Assembly: GCA_932521025.1 (NCBI GenBank)
Contig: OW051469.1
Coordinates: forward strand, 2,306,398 to 2,370,397
Source: Oscheius onirici
Taxonomy: Eukaryota; Nematoda; Chromadorea; Rhabditida; Rhabditidae
Reading direction: 5' to 3'
DNA length: 64,000 bases
The translations under genes and the position numbers were made by a program. Below the pieces are notes generated by a model. It was not told the DNA's origin and did not search any database. It saw only the letters and a program-made list of their open reading frames with translations. Below, in pieces: positions 10,893 to 21,931 of the stretch. How positions within the stretch are numbered: position 1 is the first letter of the stretch; each line of letters starts with the position of its first letter.

Positions 10893-12636
10893 ATGGATAA
10901 CCCGACGCTGTCTACTTTTAAGGAGATTTTTGATGGGACTGTAAGTTTAAGTCTGAAAGTTACAGTAATCTGCGCTTATCCTAAAATGAAGCGGGCAAGA
11001 TCTAAGCTTTTTTAGGATGAACGCCCAGACTACAGTAACCAACACATTGTTCCAAATCGAATTGATACAGTAACCCGTGTTTATATTCTAAAAATTACAG
11101 TGATCAGAAGTTACAGTAACCCGCACATATTCAAGTGATAAAACAAGTGAAACAGTAGTCAGCGCTTAAACTTTTAGGATAAGAATTACAGTAACCGCTC
11201 TCCAAAATAGAGACAAAACTACAGTAACTCGAGGTTATCCCAAAAAATGAAAAAGATCAAACAAATCTCTGATATAAAGATTAAAACAGGCTGCAACATG
11301 GTCCCACTGCCAGCCATACGATATTTCCGGCTGGGCTGTCGAGTTACTGTTCTACATGAGCATGACTCTCATCCTCTTCTACCTCTACGTCATACTGACC
11401 ATCGCCTACCGGAAACTCTTCAAAGGACAGTTCCAGAGCACATTTTATAACTGTGCCTTTGTTCTGGCCGTTGGAGACATTGGAATCTTATTGATCTTCT
11501 CACGAGGTGTGAAGTTTCTCATCAATTTGACAATCAAAATTAGCCACAATTCCCGCTTGCGTGCTTCTCGAAATTCCGGCTCGTTACCTGGCGTGGGAGT
11601 CGCTGGGCGTGTTTTGTGTTGATATCATTTACGGGAGCAATCTTGTTGTGGCGGCTATTCGACTCAATGCTGTGTTCTATCTGACGAGTAAACAAATTAG
11701 ACGGATTGTGAGTTCAGGGAGTAACAGACACAGTAGCAGTGATCGTAACAGTAACAATATACGGTATTAGTGAGAGTAACAATCAGGAATGGTCCAATAT
11801 CAAAATCGAACAATCGAATGCAAATATATTCGATTCATTTCAGTTCACTCAAATATGCGAATATTCGTATTCGAATACGAATAGCAATTTTTGGTACAAT
11901 ATTCATCGAAATTTGAGGGTTTTTGCTATTCTCGCTATTCGAATACCGAATATTCGTCTTCAAAAACACGAATCGAATACCAAATATTCGAATAGATCTT
12001 TCCAAAACGCGATACGAATATCGAATAACGAAAAAGAAAAAAACGCGAATAATTCGCCCATCCCTGGTAACAATAACAGTATATATTCCTGTCTTCTCAG
12101 ATCTTCCTCAACATATTCCTGGCTCTCGAATTCTTCTGGGCCCTGACCATGGCCGTGCTCTACTTCAAAGGCTTCATGAAAAGGATCTGGTTCGAAGGAA
12201 CTCAGTACCGATACGAATGGATCTCTCCATTCCAATACCGTACAACTGTTAACATGACCCAGCTCGGGTTAACATTTGGCATCTATTGTTTTGCTTTCTG
12301 GCGACTGCGAAGGTTCAAGTCAGCAATTTCATCAAAATCTTCGCGCGAAGAGCACCGTCTTCTTCTCCTGGCTGGATTGATCTTTCTCTGTGAGCTCGTT
12401 TTCATTTACAGTTCCGACTGGATTGGATTCCAATGGGGTATCGGAGATGCCAATTTTAATGCAAATGTTGCGTATTTTGGAAGACCACTGTCTACTGGAT
12501 CCACGCCGGTAAGTTCTCTGTCTCTCTGACTCTCTAAAATTCAATTATTCAGTTTTTCTACCTCTTATTCTCGTCTGAACTAAGGAAATCCTGTTTTTAT
12601 TGTACACATGGCTGTTCCAAGAGTAAGGAACTTTAG
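10893..12636 (+). CDS. serpentine (7TM) chemoreceptor-like protein A
   Basis: A nematode-type G-protein-coupled receptor of 306 aa, presumably a sensory chemoreceptor. Exons are 10893-10940, 11290-11506, 11544-11707, 12101-12508 and 12553-12636. All phases agree. It starts MDNPTLSTFKEIFDGT. The helices include ELLFYMSMTLILFYLYVIL, NCAFVLAVGDIGILLIF, FCVDIIYGSNLVVAAIRL, FLNIFLALEFFWALTMAVL and HRLLLLAGLIFLCELVFIY, and the last exon is short (FFYLLFSSELRK). It is convergent with, and clearly paralogous to, the gene at 13309-14465: same exon-1 length, same 164-nt exon 3 and closely similar sequence (YLAWES, EYRLLLLA/EHRLLLLA, DWIG). I could not place it in a named sr subfamily. Confidence 0.85.
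10960..11240. repeat. dispersed TTACAGTAACC words in intron 1
   Basis: Six or more near-copies of (T)TACAGTAACCCGC, some followed by CTTATCCTAAAA, are spread through the first intron of receptor A. Similar words recur at 7 kb, 20.8 kb, 25 kb and 33 kb. Confidence 0.6.
11790..12065. repeat. AATATTCG-rich low-complexity intron segment
   Basis: Intron 3 of receptor A is built from many overlapping words such as CGAATATTCG, ATTCGAATA and GAATACGAATA, giving self-complementary AT-rich DNA with regularly spaced CG steps. It differs from every other repeat in the window. Confidence 0.7.
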
Positions 12637-12751
12637 GTAAGGAAACTCACAGAATTTCAGGCTTACCGGGCTCTACACACTCCAATTCTCTGAACAACAA
12701 TATCAACAACAAAAAATCGGTTCCTACGAAGGACCAAGTTGTTCAATGAAA

Positions 12752-13202
12752 GTACTGTAAATATTTGAATAGAGGCACTGGGCCACTTTTCCCTATTTTT
12801 TACTGGTAGCCAGGAACCATATCTGTATCGGAAAAAATCTAGGAAAGTCGAAAAATATTTTCTTCAATCCGAAAAAATGGATAAGTATATTTTATGGGTT
12901 AGGGACTTTTCTTAGAAAAAAATTTCTAAGAAAAGTTGCGGTCGAATTTGTTGACCGTTACTTCTTCTGTACATTTTCTTGGTAAAGTGGTCGCCGTGTA
13001 CAAGCAGGGTACTATAAAAATATTTTGAAAAAAAAATCGAAAGAAAACCATGCCATAATTTTCGTTAGAAAAAATTCTAAGAAAAGTGGCAGTAAAATTC
13101 GACCGTGACTTTCGTTAGAATTTTTTTCTAAGAAAAGTCCCTAACCCTATTTTATTGTATTCGAATAGTGACACAGTGCCTCTATTCAAATATTTACGGT
13201 AT
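12752..13202. repeat. MITE family B, copy 1, with a family C element inside
   Basis: Outer arms are TACTGTAAATATTTGAATAG and CTATTCAAATATTTACGGTA. An internal GGTAGCCAGGAACCATATCTG block is shared with copies at 26131-26390 and 50761-51015. Unlike those, this copy is interrupted at about 12896 by a second palindromic element. It fills the gap between the two convergent receptor genes. Confidence 0.8.
12896..13148. repeat. MITE family C, copy 1 (nested in family B)
   Basis: Terminal inverted repeats are GGGTTAGGGACTTTTCTTAG and its complement CTAAGAAAAGTCCCTAACCC. A sister copy is at 61422-61688. The flanking sequence matches the interrupted family B element. Confidence 0.8.
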
Positions 13203-13308
13203 CTGTGCGTTTCCATATTGTCGGGCCATTAGTTTCAGGCCTCTGTTCGTTGCCATAAACAATCAAAAACTTTATTCATTGAAAACCTAATAAATCGAGA
13301 GAAATAGT

Positions 13309-14465
13309 TTATTGAACCACATTTCCCGCCTCTCCCGCTGAACTATTAGGCGTCGATTTCACCTTGTAGCAGAACAAGACGGCATATCGGACGTCGGTAG
13401 AGAACACCACGTACAGTAACTGGAAGATTAGTAGCTAAAAAACTACTTACTGGAGTGACTCCAGTAGCCACTGGCTTCCCGAAATAACTCAGATTTCCGT
13501 TGAATTCGTCACCGCCAATGCCAAAAAAGGAGCCAATCCAGTCGATACAGTAGTAGAAGAAAAGTTCACAGATGAAGATTAGTACAGCCAGGAGAAGAAG
13601 ACGGTACTCTTGTTTGTAGGTCTTCACTGACTGGATGTTTCTCACCTGGAGTGTTACTATTACTGGTACTGGTACTGTCTCACCTTCCGCAACAGATAAG
13701 CAGAACCACAATACAAAATGAAAGTCACAGTCAGCTCAGTCAATGTCCACGGAGTTCTGATGAAACTGACTGGAAACAAGAGTTCAGACTTGTACTGAAC
13801 TCCAATAGGAAACCAGATCCTCTTGGCCAGTCCTTTAAACCAAACAAAGGACCAAATAAGTGCAAAGATGAATATCAAGATGAGGAAGAGGTTGAGAAGA
13901 ATGTCTCTCTGAATTCTGTCGTTAAACTGAGTGTGTTGGCTATACCTCCCGCCGTCTGGTGGGGTAGTAGCAGGAGAGAACAGCGTCCAGACGAATGGTC
14001 GATATTACGAGATTGGTTCCGTAGATGAGTTCAATACAAAACAATGTTAACGACTCCCAGGCGAGGTATCGAGGGACAATGTTTCTCAGGACGCAGGACG
14101 TCATGTTGGCTGGAAAATGGAGACAGAATGACAGAGAGACAGAGGCAGAAAGACAGTACCTCTGGACGAGAGGAGCAGAGTTCCAACATCACCCAGAGCC
14201 AGCATAAAGACACAGTTGTAGAACGGTCCTTTAAAGGAATCCTTCAGAAGACGTCGATAGGCAATAACAGCTATTATCAAACAGTAGAAGACTATTGAAA
14301 TTAGACATATACAAAAAAGAATTTCTGTGCCCATCTGGGAAATTGCCCATGGTGTTCCTTTACATTGTGTCCAGTTAGAAAACTAAATCTTATTGGAATT
14401 AAAAGTGAAAAACTTACGGCATCCTCAGCAATTTCGGAAAAGGTACTGATGGTAGGAGTTTCCAT
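13309..14465 (-). CDS. serpentine (7TM) chemoreceptor-like protein B
   Basis: A paralogue of receptor A, 321 aa. Exons in order of translation are 14465-14418, 14382-14160, 14109-13946, 13908-13684, 13645-13451 and 13419-13309, all phase-consistent. It begins METPTISTFSEIAEDA, matching MDNPTLSTFKEIFDGT of A. Helices include ILFCICLISIVFYCLIIAV, NCVFMLALGDVGTLLL and YRLLLLAVLIFICELFFYY, followed by DWIGSFFGIG. It has one more intron than A: the single 408-nt exon of A corresponds to two exons here (225 and 195 nt). The intron at 14110-14159 is made almost wholly of the CTCTGTCTCT tract. Tail-to-tail arrangement with A suggests a local inverted duplication. Confidence 0.85.
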
Positions 14466-14825
14466 CAAAAATTCTATGCTGTTTTGTGACAGAAAACAAC
14501 AACGGAATTGGTTGTAATGAGGTTACGCGAAGATGAAATGAGCTGACACATGGTGGAGAGAAGGAAACAAAGACCAATACTGTTTCTGTACCATTGGAAA
14601 GTGGCTGTTTGTTTGTTTGCCAATATCAGACAATCACAGCTTGTGGTAAACAAGAATATATGGTCCTACTATCGCAAAAAAAGTTAAAGAAGAATATGGG
14701 AACGAACCGTAAGTTTCTGTCAGGGTGGTCCACGTTGACCGGAGCCAGTAAGTCAGTAAGGTACACATTCAGTGTTTTTAAAAGAAGCAAAAAAAAATTT
14801 CCATCAAGGGGGGACTTTGTTTAAA

Positions 14826-14885
14826 TTCACAGTCTGCCCTGTTATCCATTCGGCCACGCGGGAAACCGTCGGAATCAGCTTTGAC
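14826..14885 (-). other. tRNA-like remnant (weak)
   Basis: The minus strand has CGTGGCCGAATGGATAAC, which fits a Pol III A box (TGGCNNANNGG), but no clear B box follows. It may be a decayed tRNA-derived element. Confidence 0.25.
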
Positions 14886-14908
14886 AATCACCAATACGAG
14901 GAGACTTC

Positions 14909-15090
14909 TTTTTAAAGTTTTATTGCCAGCATGGGAACACGTCTAAAGCTGTCAGTGCTTTTCGTGGTCGAGGCCCTGTTCCTTCAGCTTGTCAGTCTCC
15001 GTCTTCTAGTCAGTCAAAGTCTGAAGCTTCTTCATCTTCTCGACCTCCAGTTGCAGCTTTGCGTTCTTTTGTTCAGTCAGAGTCCATTTC
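14909..15090 (-). pseudogene. coiled-coil gene 3'-end fragment, copy 2
   Basis: The minus strand reads TLTEQKNAKLQLEVEKMKKL, then QTLTD, a TAG, and in the same frame KTETDKLKEQGLDHEKH and a stop, with AATAAA just beyond. It is related to copy 1 at 1880-2105 by the closing KEQGL motif and by near-identical 3' flank (CGTGTTCCCATGCTGGCAATAAA against CGTGTCCCCTTCTGCCAATAAA). The internal stop argues for a dead copy. Confidence 0.4.
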
Positions 15091-15710
15091 TGATTCAATC
15101 TCTCTACTCCTTTCAGAACTTCAACTGGAACAACCGTCTACCTAGAAGATATTTCCTACACTGGCCTCATATTTCAGTCTTTCTTCGTCTAGATCTACAA
15201 TATATCCCAAAATGACAGAGAAGCGATGACTGTGGTCACTTTTGCTAATTTTACTACCTTCAAACTACAGATGTGATTTCCAGACTCATTTGCCCCGGAC
15301 ATTGGACACTCAGCAAAGATAAGCAGCTAAAATTTTAAGTATCGGATTCGGGTCTTCTTTTTGAACAAACTATGAATACCATAGTTTCATTCCGGGCTAA
15401 TTTACTAACAGTCCAAACGAAACGAGGCGCAAGATTGCGGTCGGGGCTATCGTGTGCCCATTATGGCCCGACCAGCTGTCTCTCTCAGAAAAGGAGGAAG
15501 GACCAACCTTGTCTTTATCTCATACTCTCTTCTCTGCCCCCGTCCTCTCCCGCCTCCCCGTCCCACAGTCTCTCTCCCTAGGTGCGCTCCTTCACCTGTC
15601 CGCTCTTTCGCCACCCGTCTGACCGTCTCGATCGATGCCCGAATACACAGAGAGAGACAGTCGCCTGGCTGCTGGCCGGCCGTGTATGACTGTTCAGCAG
15701 CAGTCGAGAG

Positions 15711-18700
15711 ATGCACCCTCTAATGGCACGGGTGCTGGATCTCCGTCAGCTCAGTCAAGCTGGACAACTTTTTGCTTTGAGCGACTATGACGTCATTACA
15801 GATCTCGTAAGTAATTCTAACTTCATTTTTTCTGCTTGTTGGAACATGTTAAAATATAGGTAGTGACCCTGTTTGTTTGCACTGACCACCGGCACAGAGA
15901 TGAGCGAGCTCTGGAAATTACTGACAGTCATGCTACAATCAGTCTGTTCAATGAGAAAAAATAGACCTTATAAATGGTCGTTGCGAGACCCTTGCCATGG
16001 AAAAGGCGAATACTCAGCCAAGTATGTACGTACGATTGTACGATTTTGTATGTACGATTGATTGATTCGCTTCGAGACCCATTTTTGCAGATCAATGATA
16101 AAGGCTGCGGAATCACAATTTCTATGCCAAGTGACGGAAAAAAGCCTGAGATGACCTTGCTGGCAGAGCTTAATAATAGTCAGAAGAAGGGGTTGGACTG
16201 GGAAAGACCCGTCTCCGGAAATTGAGCCTTTTTTTCACTAGTCTGCATTCAGATGTTTGTTGACATATATCGAGTGATAAAGAAGTTTGACAAAACAGGC
16301 AGATTAATGTAAGAACTGGAACCAAAAGAGTTAAAGAGAAAAGTTTCTAGACAAAAAAGATTTTCCAAGAAAAACTACTGAACCTAGGAGTCAAATTCAG
16401 TGATCAGACTTTGTCCAGTTCCGTTTTAACTGTTTGAACGTTTCATGTTAACATGTTACAAACCAAACTCAAAAAAACCGAGTGAAATTCTTCTGAGAGC
16501 AGTTCAGATGGCTAAAACGGGACTAAACTGAAGTTGTGATGAAATTACCATGAGATCATGGGACGTGGTTCAAAGTTCTGAGAGACCTTATCATGTCAAT
16601 CAACTTCAGCTTATTCATTCTCTCACCTCAAACTTTTTAGAGTTCGGCTCTCCAGCGGGTAAAAGAAATCTTTAACGATGATGGTTACGCACTGAACAGA
16701 GTCGACCAGAATGTCATTGAGATTGTCATTTCCAGGGTCACGGCAGCGATCAGGTAAGATTCTCTGTTTTTTTCACTCGCTTTCAGAGAAACAAATACGA
16801 TGGAAACGTATTGTGCCGAGCTTGTAGACACCTTGGATAGTTGTCTGAATCATCCAATGGTAGTCGAAGACGACCAAGGAAAACTGATTGATTCGCCACA
16901 TTGCAAAATAGCCAACGATTTGTTGAGCAGTCTCTTCTTGAATTACAACAAGAGGACCGTAATGACGCTGGCTGTACCGGTAGCCATCAAGGTTTGTCGA
17001 GGCGAGAAAGAACAAACAGAATTCAGGCTCTGTCGGCGAGTAACCAAGAACTGGTGAAAAATGTCTCAAACTACATCTCCTTGGCATCAATTCACAATGG
17101 GAAGGCTCTGGCTCACTATGCGAACCAGATCATCGGGCATATTATCAATAACGGTCAGTCAGACTCTCTGTCTCTCAAACTCTCTATTCCTCTGACTTTT
17201 TAACTCTCTGTCTCTGTCTGTCTCTTTGTCTCTCTGTCTCTCTGACTCTCTGTCTCTCTGTCCGTCAGCCTACCAGACTCTCTGACTATCTGACTCTCTG
17301 TTCCAAATGAGTCTCGCCCTTGTTTGTGTTTGCTCAGACTGACTCACTCTCCCCGATCACTTACTCATCCTCTTTGTTTCATGAAACAGGAAACATGACT
17401 CTTTTTCAGGGAACCTCTCCTTGTTACGGGTACTTCCTCAAATCTACAATGAAAACCGGGAACCATTCCATGCTCAACTCACTCCGTTGCTGGCCATGCT
17501 GACAAATAAGGATGCTGACTGTTCCGATAAACTGTCGCTTCTTCAGTTGACCAGTATGGTCGCCAACTTTAAGCCTGATGTGAGTCGAATGAGAGACAGT
17601 TACCCTCTTTTTTCAGCTTCTCACCCCATATCTCTCAATGTTCGACTCCTTCCTCCGCTCTCCGTCCACCTGTACAGCCATTCTCAACATTTACATGTCC
17701 ATCATCTCCAAAGGGAAAGCAACTCTTCTGGCTGCGTACATCGAATCTTTAAAAGAGATTTCTTCAAAGCCAGCCTTTTCCAGCAATAAAGTTACAGTAT
17801 CCAAGGTATGCTACTTTTTTCCTGTTACCTTTTTCACCAGATCATTGGCAACATTGGTCGTGTCTCTCCACAACTGGCTGCAAATGCCATGGAGGAGCTG
17901 ATGAGAAGTGCTAGAAGTTGCGATTCTCAGCTTCAACCCTCTACTTTGAATGAGATCGAGGGGATTGGAGATGCCTATCCTCATGTCATTCGGCCGTTTG
18001 TTGAGACGCTGAGGTCGTTGAGAACTCCCTCGAATTCGAGAATAATCGACAGGATAGTCAATATGACGGGGTGAGATCAGGTCTCTTCCAGAGACTGATA
18101 CAAAATTTTCAGCGAATCCTCCCGAAGTTCCCTCGCCGGATCCTATTTGATCCCACCCGAGCCGACAGCGACAATCTACTTGGCCGCACCAAATTCCAGT
18201 GATTCTCTGATTCGAAACTCTCAGCCCAGAGTCAATGGCAACAGCAGGAACAGTATAATAGCCGGGTAGGGTCATTTTCTCACAAAGTAGGGCTATCAGT
18301 TTCAGTGGCTCCAGAACATTGTTCCCAGTCGAAGTGGAGAATTCGACGCAGGAACTTGACAGGAACACCCATCAGCTGGCTATGAAGTACCAGAACACGA
18401 GTAGCGGGAGTTTGCCGAGGATTTATTCGAGGAGTCATACCAGCATGAATGGGTAAGAGTCACAGAGAGACAGGAGAATCCTCGTTCAGACACCGGTCAA
18501 CCTGTGAAAACATGTCCGTCTCGCGTGAGCTCTCCCAATGCTCCATTCCCGCTTCTATAGCCGGTGGCAGTGGTCGCGCTCCTCCCGAATACGTCAGCCG
18601 ACCTCCTCCCCAGTATCAGCCTCCGAAAAACGGCAGTCTCGAGTCGACACCTCATATTCAAGTTTGATTTATCGCTTTCCGTCACGAAAGGATTCATAGA

Positions 18701-20023
18701 TGGGAAGAGACGGCCGTGTTAGGCCGGTGGGTGGGGCACGGAGGCCGGTCAAATGGCCTGCTGGTAGCTACGAGACGACGTTTCCGGCAAATTCCGACCC
18801 CGTAACCACGACTAAAATGCACCCTTTGACTGAAGAGGATGAGAATCAGTGGAATGTGAGTAAAAGTAACAGTGACAATGACACGACCCTCTTTCAGGGA
18901 GTAGTCGACCGATCAGATGTCGTCCTCCAATTTGTTGAACACCGAAAGAATAAGATCCGACGCTTCGTCTCTGAAATTTCTTCTCGATTTCCAATACCCA
19001 TTCAGTGCACAGTTGAAGGGTCTAAAAGTAGTTCTCTGCCTCTCTGTCCTCAGAGTCATTCAGGTTCAAAACATCGAATGCTGGTCCATTTCTCCTGTCA
19101 GTCCCATCAGTCAGCCTACTGTGTCTTCAATGACGAGTATCTGTTTGCGTTTAAGACGAAAATGGCTGCCTCTTGGCTACATCTCATGTTTCTACAGATG
19201 CAATGTTCGGCTCTGGATGCCGGGGGCAATCCTGTTGCTCAGTCGTCCAATGCTTATCAGACTCTGGCCAAGTGAGTCTCTCTGTCTCTCTTTCTATCTG
19301 CTTCGCTGTCTCACAACTCCGTTCAGATGTTGGCAATGTCTTCCCCAGACGATCCACAAAGACAAGCCTTTCGTCACCCTTGTGACCAGTGCCTTCCCGA
19401 CTCCAAAGGACCAAGAAAAGCTCCTGAAAGAGCTAGAAGGCGCCAACTTTTTTGACTGCTTCTACATGGACCCGACCACGAACCGATGGAACTGTTTTAG
19501 CTGCTCCAATCCGGATAGAGTACGGTATCATTTGCCTATTTTTCCCCTAAAGAAACAAAAAAATTAGCTGCTTTGTGGAGGAAGGAGGAGTCCACAAAAT
19601 GCTTGAAGGGCATCTGAAGGAGAAAAAAGGCCGGTGGCGGTTTTTCCGTCGCTATCATACGAAGTATTTTACGCTGAGTAGTGCGGCATTAACTTGTAGC
19701 AGGCAGCAAGTAACGGTTAGTTTTTCGACAGAGAGACAGAGAGCCTGTAAATTTTTCAGGATAAAACTGTGGGTACCCTGCCTGCCATTGATCTCAAGAG
19801 TATTCGATCCGTCCGATCGCTCAGTCGCGGCAAAAAGAACAGAAAATCACTGCGTCGAGCTTTTGAAATATTCACTTCCGACAACAGTTCCGTCGTTTTA
19901 AAGGTCTGTCCTTTAAAACTTTACAATATAGTGAAAAACCTTTAGGCGACGGACGAGAAGCAAGCAGAGGAATGGCTTCACTGCATACAGATTGCGGTGG
20001 CTTGTGCAAAAAGAGAGAATTAG
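15711..20023 (+). CDS. melt: Melted/VEPH1 orthologue (C-terminal PH domain)
   Basis: A membrane-associated adaptor with a C-terminal pleckstrin-homology domain. Animal Melted/VEPH1 proteins bind phosphoinositides and modulate insulin/TOR and FOXO signalling (family knowledge). The start [20 protein letters not shown] aligns with the N-terminus of the vertebrate protein, so I chose 15711 over 15723. I traced 16 exons; after exon 1 (15711-15806) and an 834 bp intron come 16641-16753, 16787-16991, 17027-17153, 17410-17579, 17617-17805, 17841-18070, 18113-18265, 18306-18452, 18490-18661, 18700-18855, 18898-19271, 19327-19524, 19568-19709, 19760-19903 and 19946-20023. The N-terminal helical repeat region includes [16 protein letters not shown] and [19 protein letters not shown]. 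The PH domain includes [19 protein letters not shown] and [20 protein letters not shown] disordered Ser-rich and Pro-rich middle (18113-18855) separates the two. A possible small intron in the 18898-19271 exon was not resolved. Confidence 0.9.
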
Positions 20024-20166
20024 ATTTTTTCCCGTGATTTCCCGGTACTTTTAGAGCTTCAACCCAAATACGGACTTTTTATTTACTCATCTCCTTTCTT
20101 TCACTTTATCCAAACTGCTTTAGTTCACGGCATTTTTGCAATAAATTATATATTTTTTGAGACAAA

Positions 20167-20402
20167 TTACAGAGCAATTTGACAGAGAGTACTCTTCGAT
20201 TCATGCATACAGTCGGCGGCCTTGTAGTAGCCAACTTGTCCAGCAGGGAGGAGATGTCCTTCGGCTATAGTCTGATTTGTTACAAATTAAAAAAAATCTT
20301 TTTTCAACGTTAGGAAGAAATACCTTGAAACAGTTGCCTTCTTCGAAAGACGGCTCGCGCTTGTTACAGAATTTTACAAAGCCTTCAGTCTTCCCAGCGG
20401 AG
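20167..20402 (-). pseudogene. C-type lectin fragment, truncated
   Basis: The minus strand gives TEGFVKFCNKREPSFEEGNCF, an intron-like gap, then TIAEGHLLPAGQVGYYKAAD and CMHESKSTLCQIAL with a stop. It is the counterpart of the last part of the C-type lectin at 51504-52803 (FVKFYQNREPSFEEGSCF and onward). The frame just before TIAEGHL continues upstream as FVTNQ, as in the intact gene, but the base pair preceding it is AAT where the intact gene has the CAG acceptor. All upstream lectin sequence is missing, and the break lies next to MITE family J. It is probably dead. Confidence 0.7.
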
Positions 20403-20780
20403 CTGGCAAACCTGGCTCGCAATCAGGCCAACTTCGGCCAGGAGGTCAGCTTTGCTGCTGTCTAAAAAATATTCATTTCGCATTTATTTCTGATTTTTCT
20501 TGTTTAAGAATACTTTTTAGGGTTAGATTGAATTATGACATCAAAAAATTACGAGAAAAGTGGCAACGAAAATGCAAGAATCTTCGGATTTTCCAAGAGC
20601 TTCGTTGAAATCTTCAGAAAGTATTTCGATTTCTTCTCTTTTCATCGTCAGTTTTCTGTTTTCTTGTAATTTTTTGCTGAAAATGAAAAAAAAATGAGAA
20701 ATAAATGATTTTTTAGCCCTCCGCAATGTTTGACATGCCTGGTCACAGCGGTTTCTAGTATTTTTCCCCTGTTTTACTTT
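20392..20780. repeat. MITE family J, copy 1
   Basis: The left side contains GCAAACCTGGCTCGCAATCAGGCC and TTCATTTCGCATTTATT, with TTTTTCTTGTTTAAGAATACT inside. The right side carries inverted relatives (AATAAATGATTTTTTAGCCC, CATGCCTGGTCAC). Copies are also at 27254-27632 and 37735-38150. It abuts the truncated lectin. Confidence 0.65.
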
Positions 20781-20805
20781 TTTCTTCAGTTTTGGCCTAC
20801 TAATG

Positions 20806-20913
20806 AACAACGACTACCGTAACCCGAATGCTATTTGCCTCGTTCTTCCTGAATCACCAGACAAGTTCTAGAGACTCAAAGAGACATTTCGGGTTGCAGT
20901 AGTCGTCATTTTC
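20806..20913. repeat. short inverted repeat (family N)
   Basis: The arms ACGACTACCGTAACCCGAA and TTCGGGTTGCAGTAGTCGT enclose about 70 bp. It is a small palindromic element. Confidence 0.65.
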
Positions 20914-20928
20914 TTTGTGCTGACCTTA

Positions 20929-21326
20929 CCCATTTCTAGACCGGCTTTCTCTCACTGAGAGTCGAGGACGAATAAGGAAGCGTCACGTACAAAACGATCA
21001 AAATCGTCTCTCTTCGCGCCCAGTTCAGTCTCAAGACGAAACCAGGACACGGGAAAGGCAGTTTCGAGCTTGCCCTGAAAACTCGACCTGATGGACCCAG
21101 TCAAGCCGATGTCAGGAATATCAAGAATTCCGCCCAGAAGTCGAACGTGACTATCGAGAAGGATGGCAACTACTACGTCGTAAAGCTGGAGGAGATCGAC
21201 ATCGACCCAACCGTCGCTTTCGACATCATCTGGGCCGACGATCTGCGCAACGGATCTCGCTACAAGGCCGTCTTTGCCATTAAAAAGGAAGATGACAATA
21301 TTCTGAAGTCATTGAATAAAACTTGA
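20929..21326 (+). pseudogene. unknown beta-rich ORF with an in-frame stop
   Basis: After TTTCTAG a frame reads TGFLSLRVEDE, a TAA, then GSVTYKTIKIVSLRAQFSLK and onward for about 115 more codons with strong coding character (AFDIIWADDLRNGSRYKAVF) to a TGA at 21324-21326, overlapped by AATAAA. Alternating hydrophobic and polar residues suggest a beta-sandwich, and no initiator or signal peptide is visible. Either the TAA marks a pseudogene or the real exon starts after it, at the poor acceptor AATAAG. Family not recognised. Confidence 0.45.
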
Positions 21327-21930
21327 CCAGAATTCTTTGTTTTTTTTTTCTCGTGTTCAAAAACTATTTTCCCATTGGTGTTTGTTATTTTGTAGATAGC
21401 AAAGTATCTAAGTGTGCAAATCTTTTCTTTCTTCTCGTGTAAGTTTTACATCGTTGTTTTTGTTTTCTCTTACCCATCCCAAGCTATCTAACAGTACTCT
21501 CGTCTGTCATTCAATTTCATGTCGCGTGATATTGTTCGATACGAATCCGACTGAAGCCTCTCCATACCAGAGGTCAAAATGTAGTTTTTCTCGTAATGTA
21601 CGAGATGGGACTCGAAGGGCATGAAGAGAAAAACGGAGAAATATGTACTATTTACTAAAAAAAAATATTTGTTCAAAATATCTTTGGTCCCGCCGCGAAA
21701 ACAAGCCGTCCGGGGTCAATTTGAATTACAACAGACCTTTAAAGGAAGCCTCCGGGATCGGGTGAAATGGTGCAACCGCTGCGAGACCAATTGCACGGGT
21801 TCCGTCACGATTGTAGCGGATTCCGACACGATCTCATCCCAAAAAAGTTTAATTTGGCACTTCTTTCGACGTTTTTAGCCACCGCTCTAAACACCTTTCC
21901 AGTTTATTTATTTTATAATATCATGCTTTA
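21327..21930. other. spacer without a recognised gene
   Basis: AT-rich DNA. A segment at 21690-21830 (CGGGGTCAATTTGAATTACA, then CGAGACCAATTGCACGGGTT) has a GC-rich character unlike its flanks and could be a repeat remnant, but I found no partner copy. Confidence 0.35.
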
Positions 21931-21931
21931 G

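Noticed and set aside
12332-12544. Minus-strand frame over the receptor A exon
   Set aside because: Shadow of a phase-verified exon of the plus-strand receptor.
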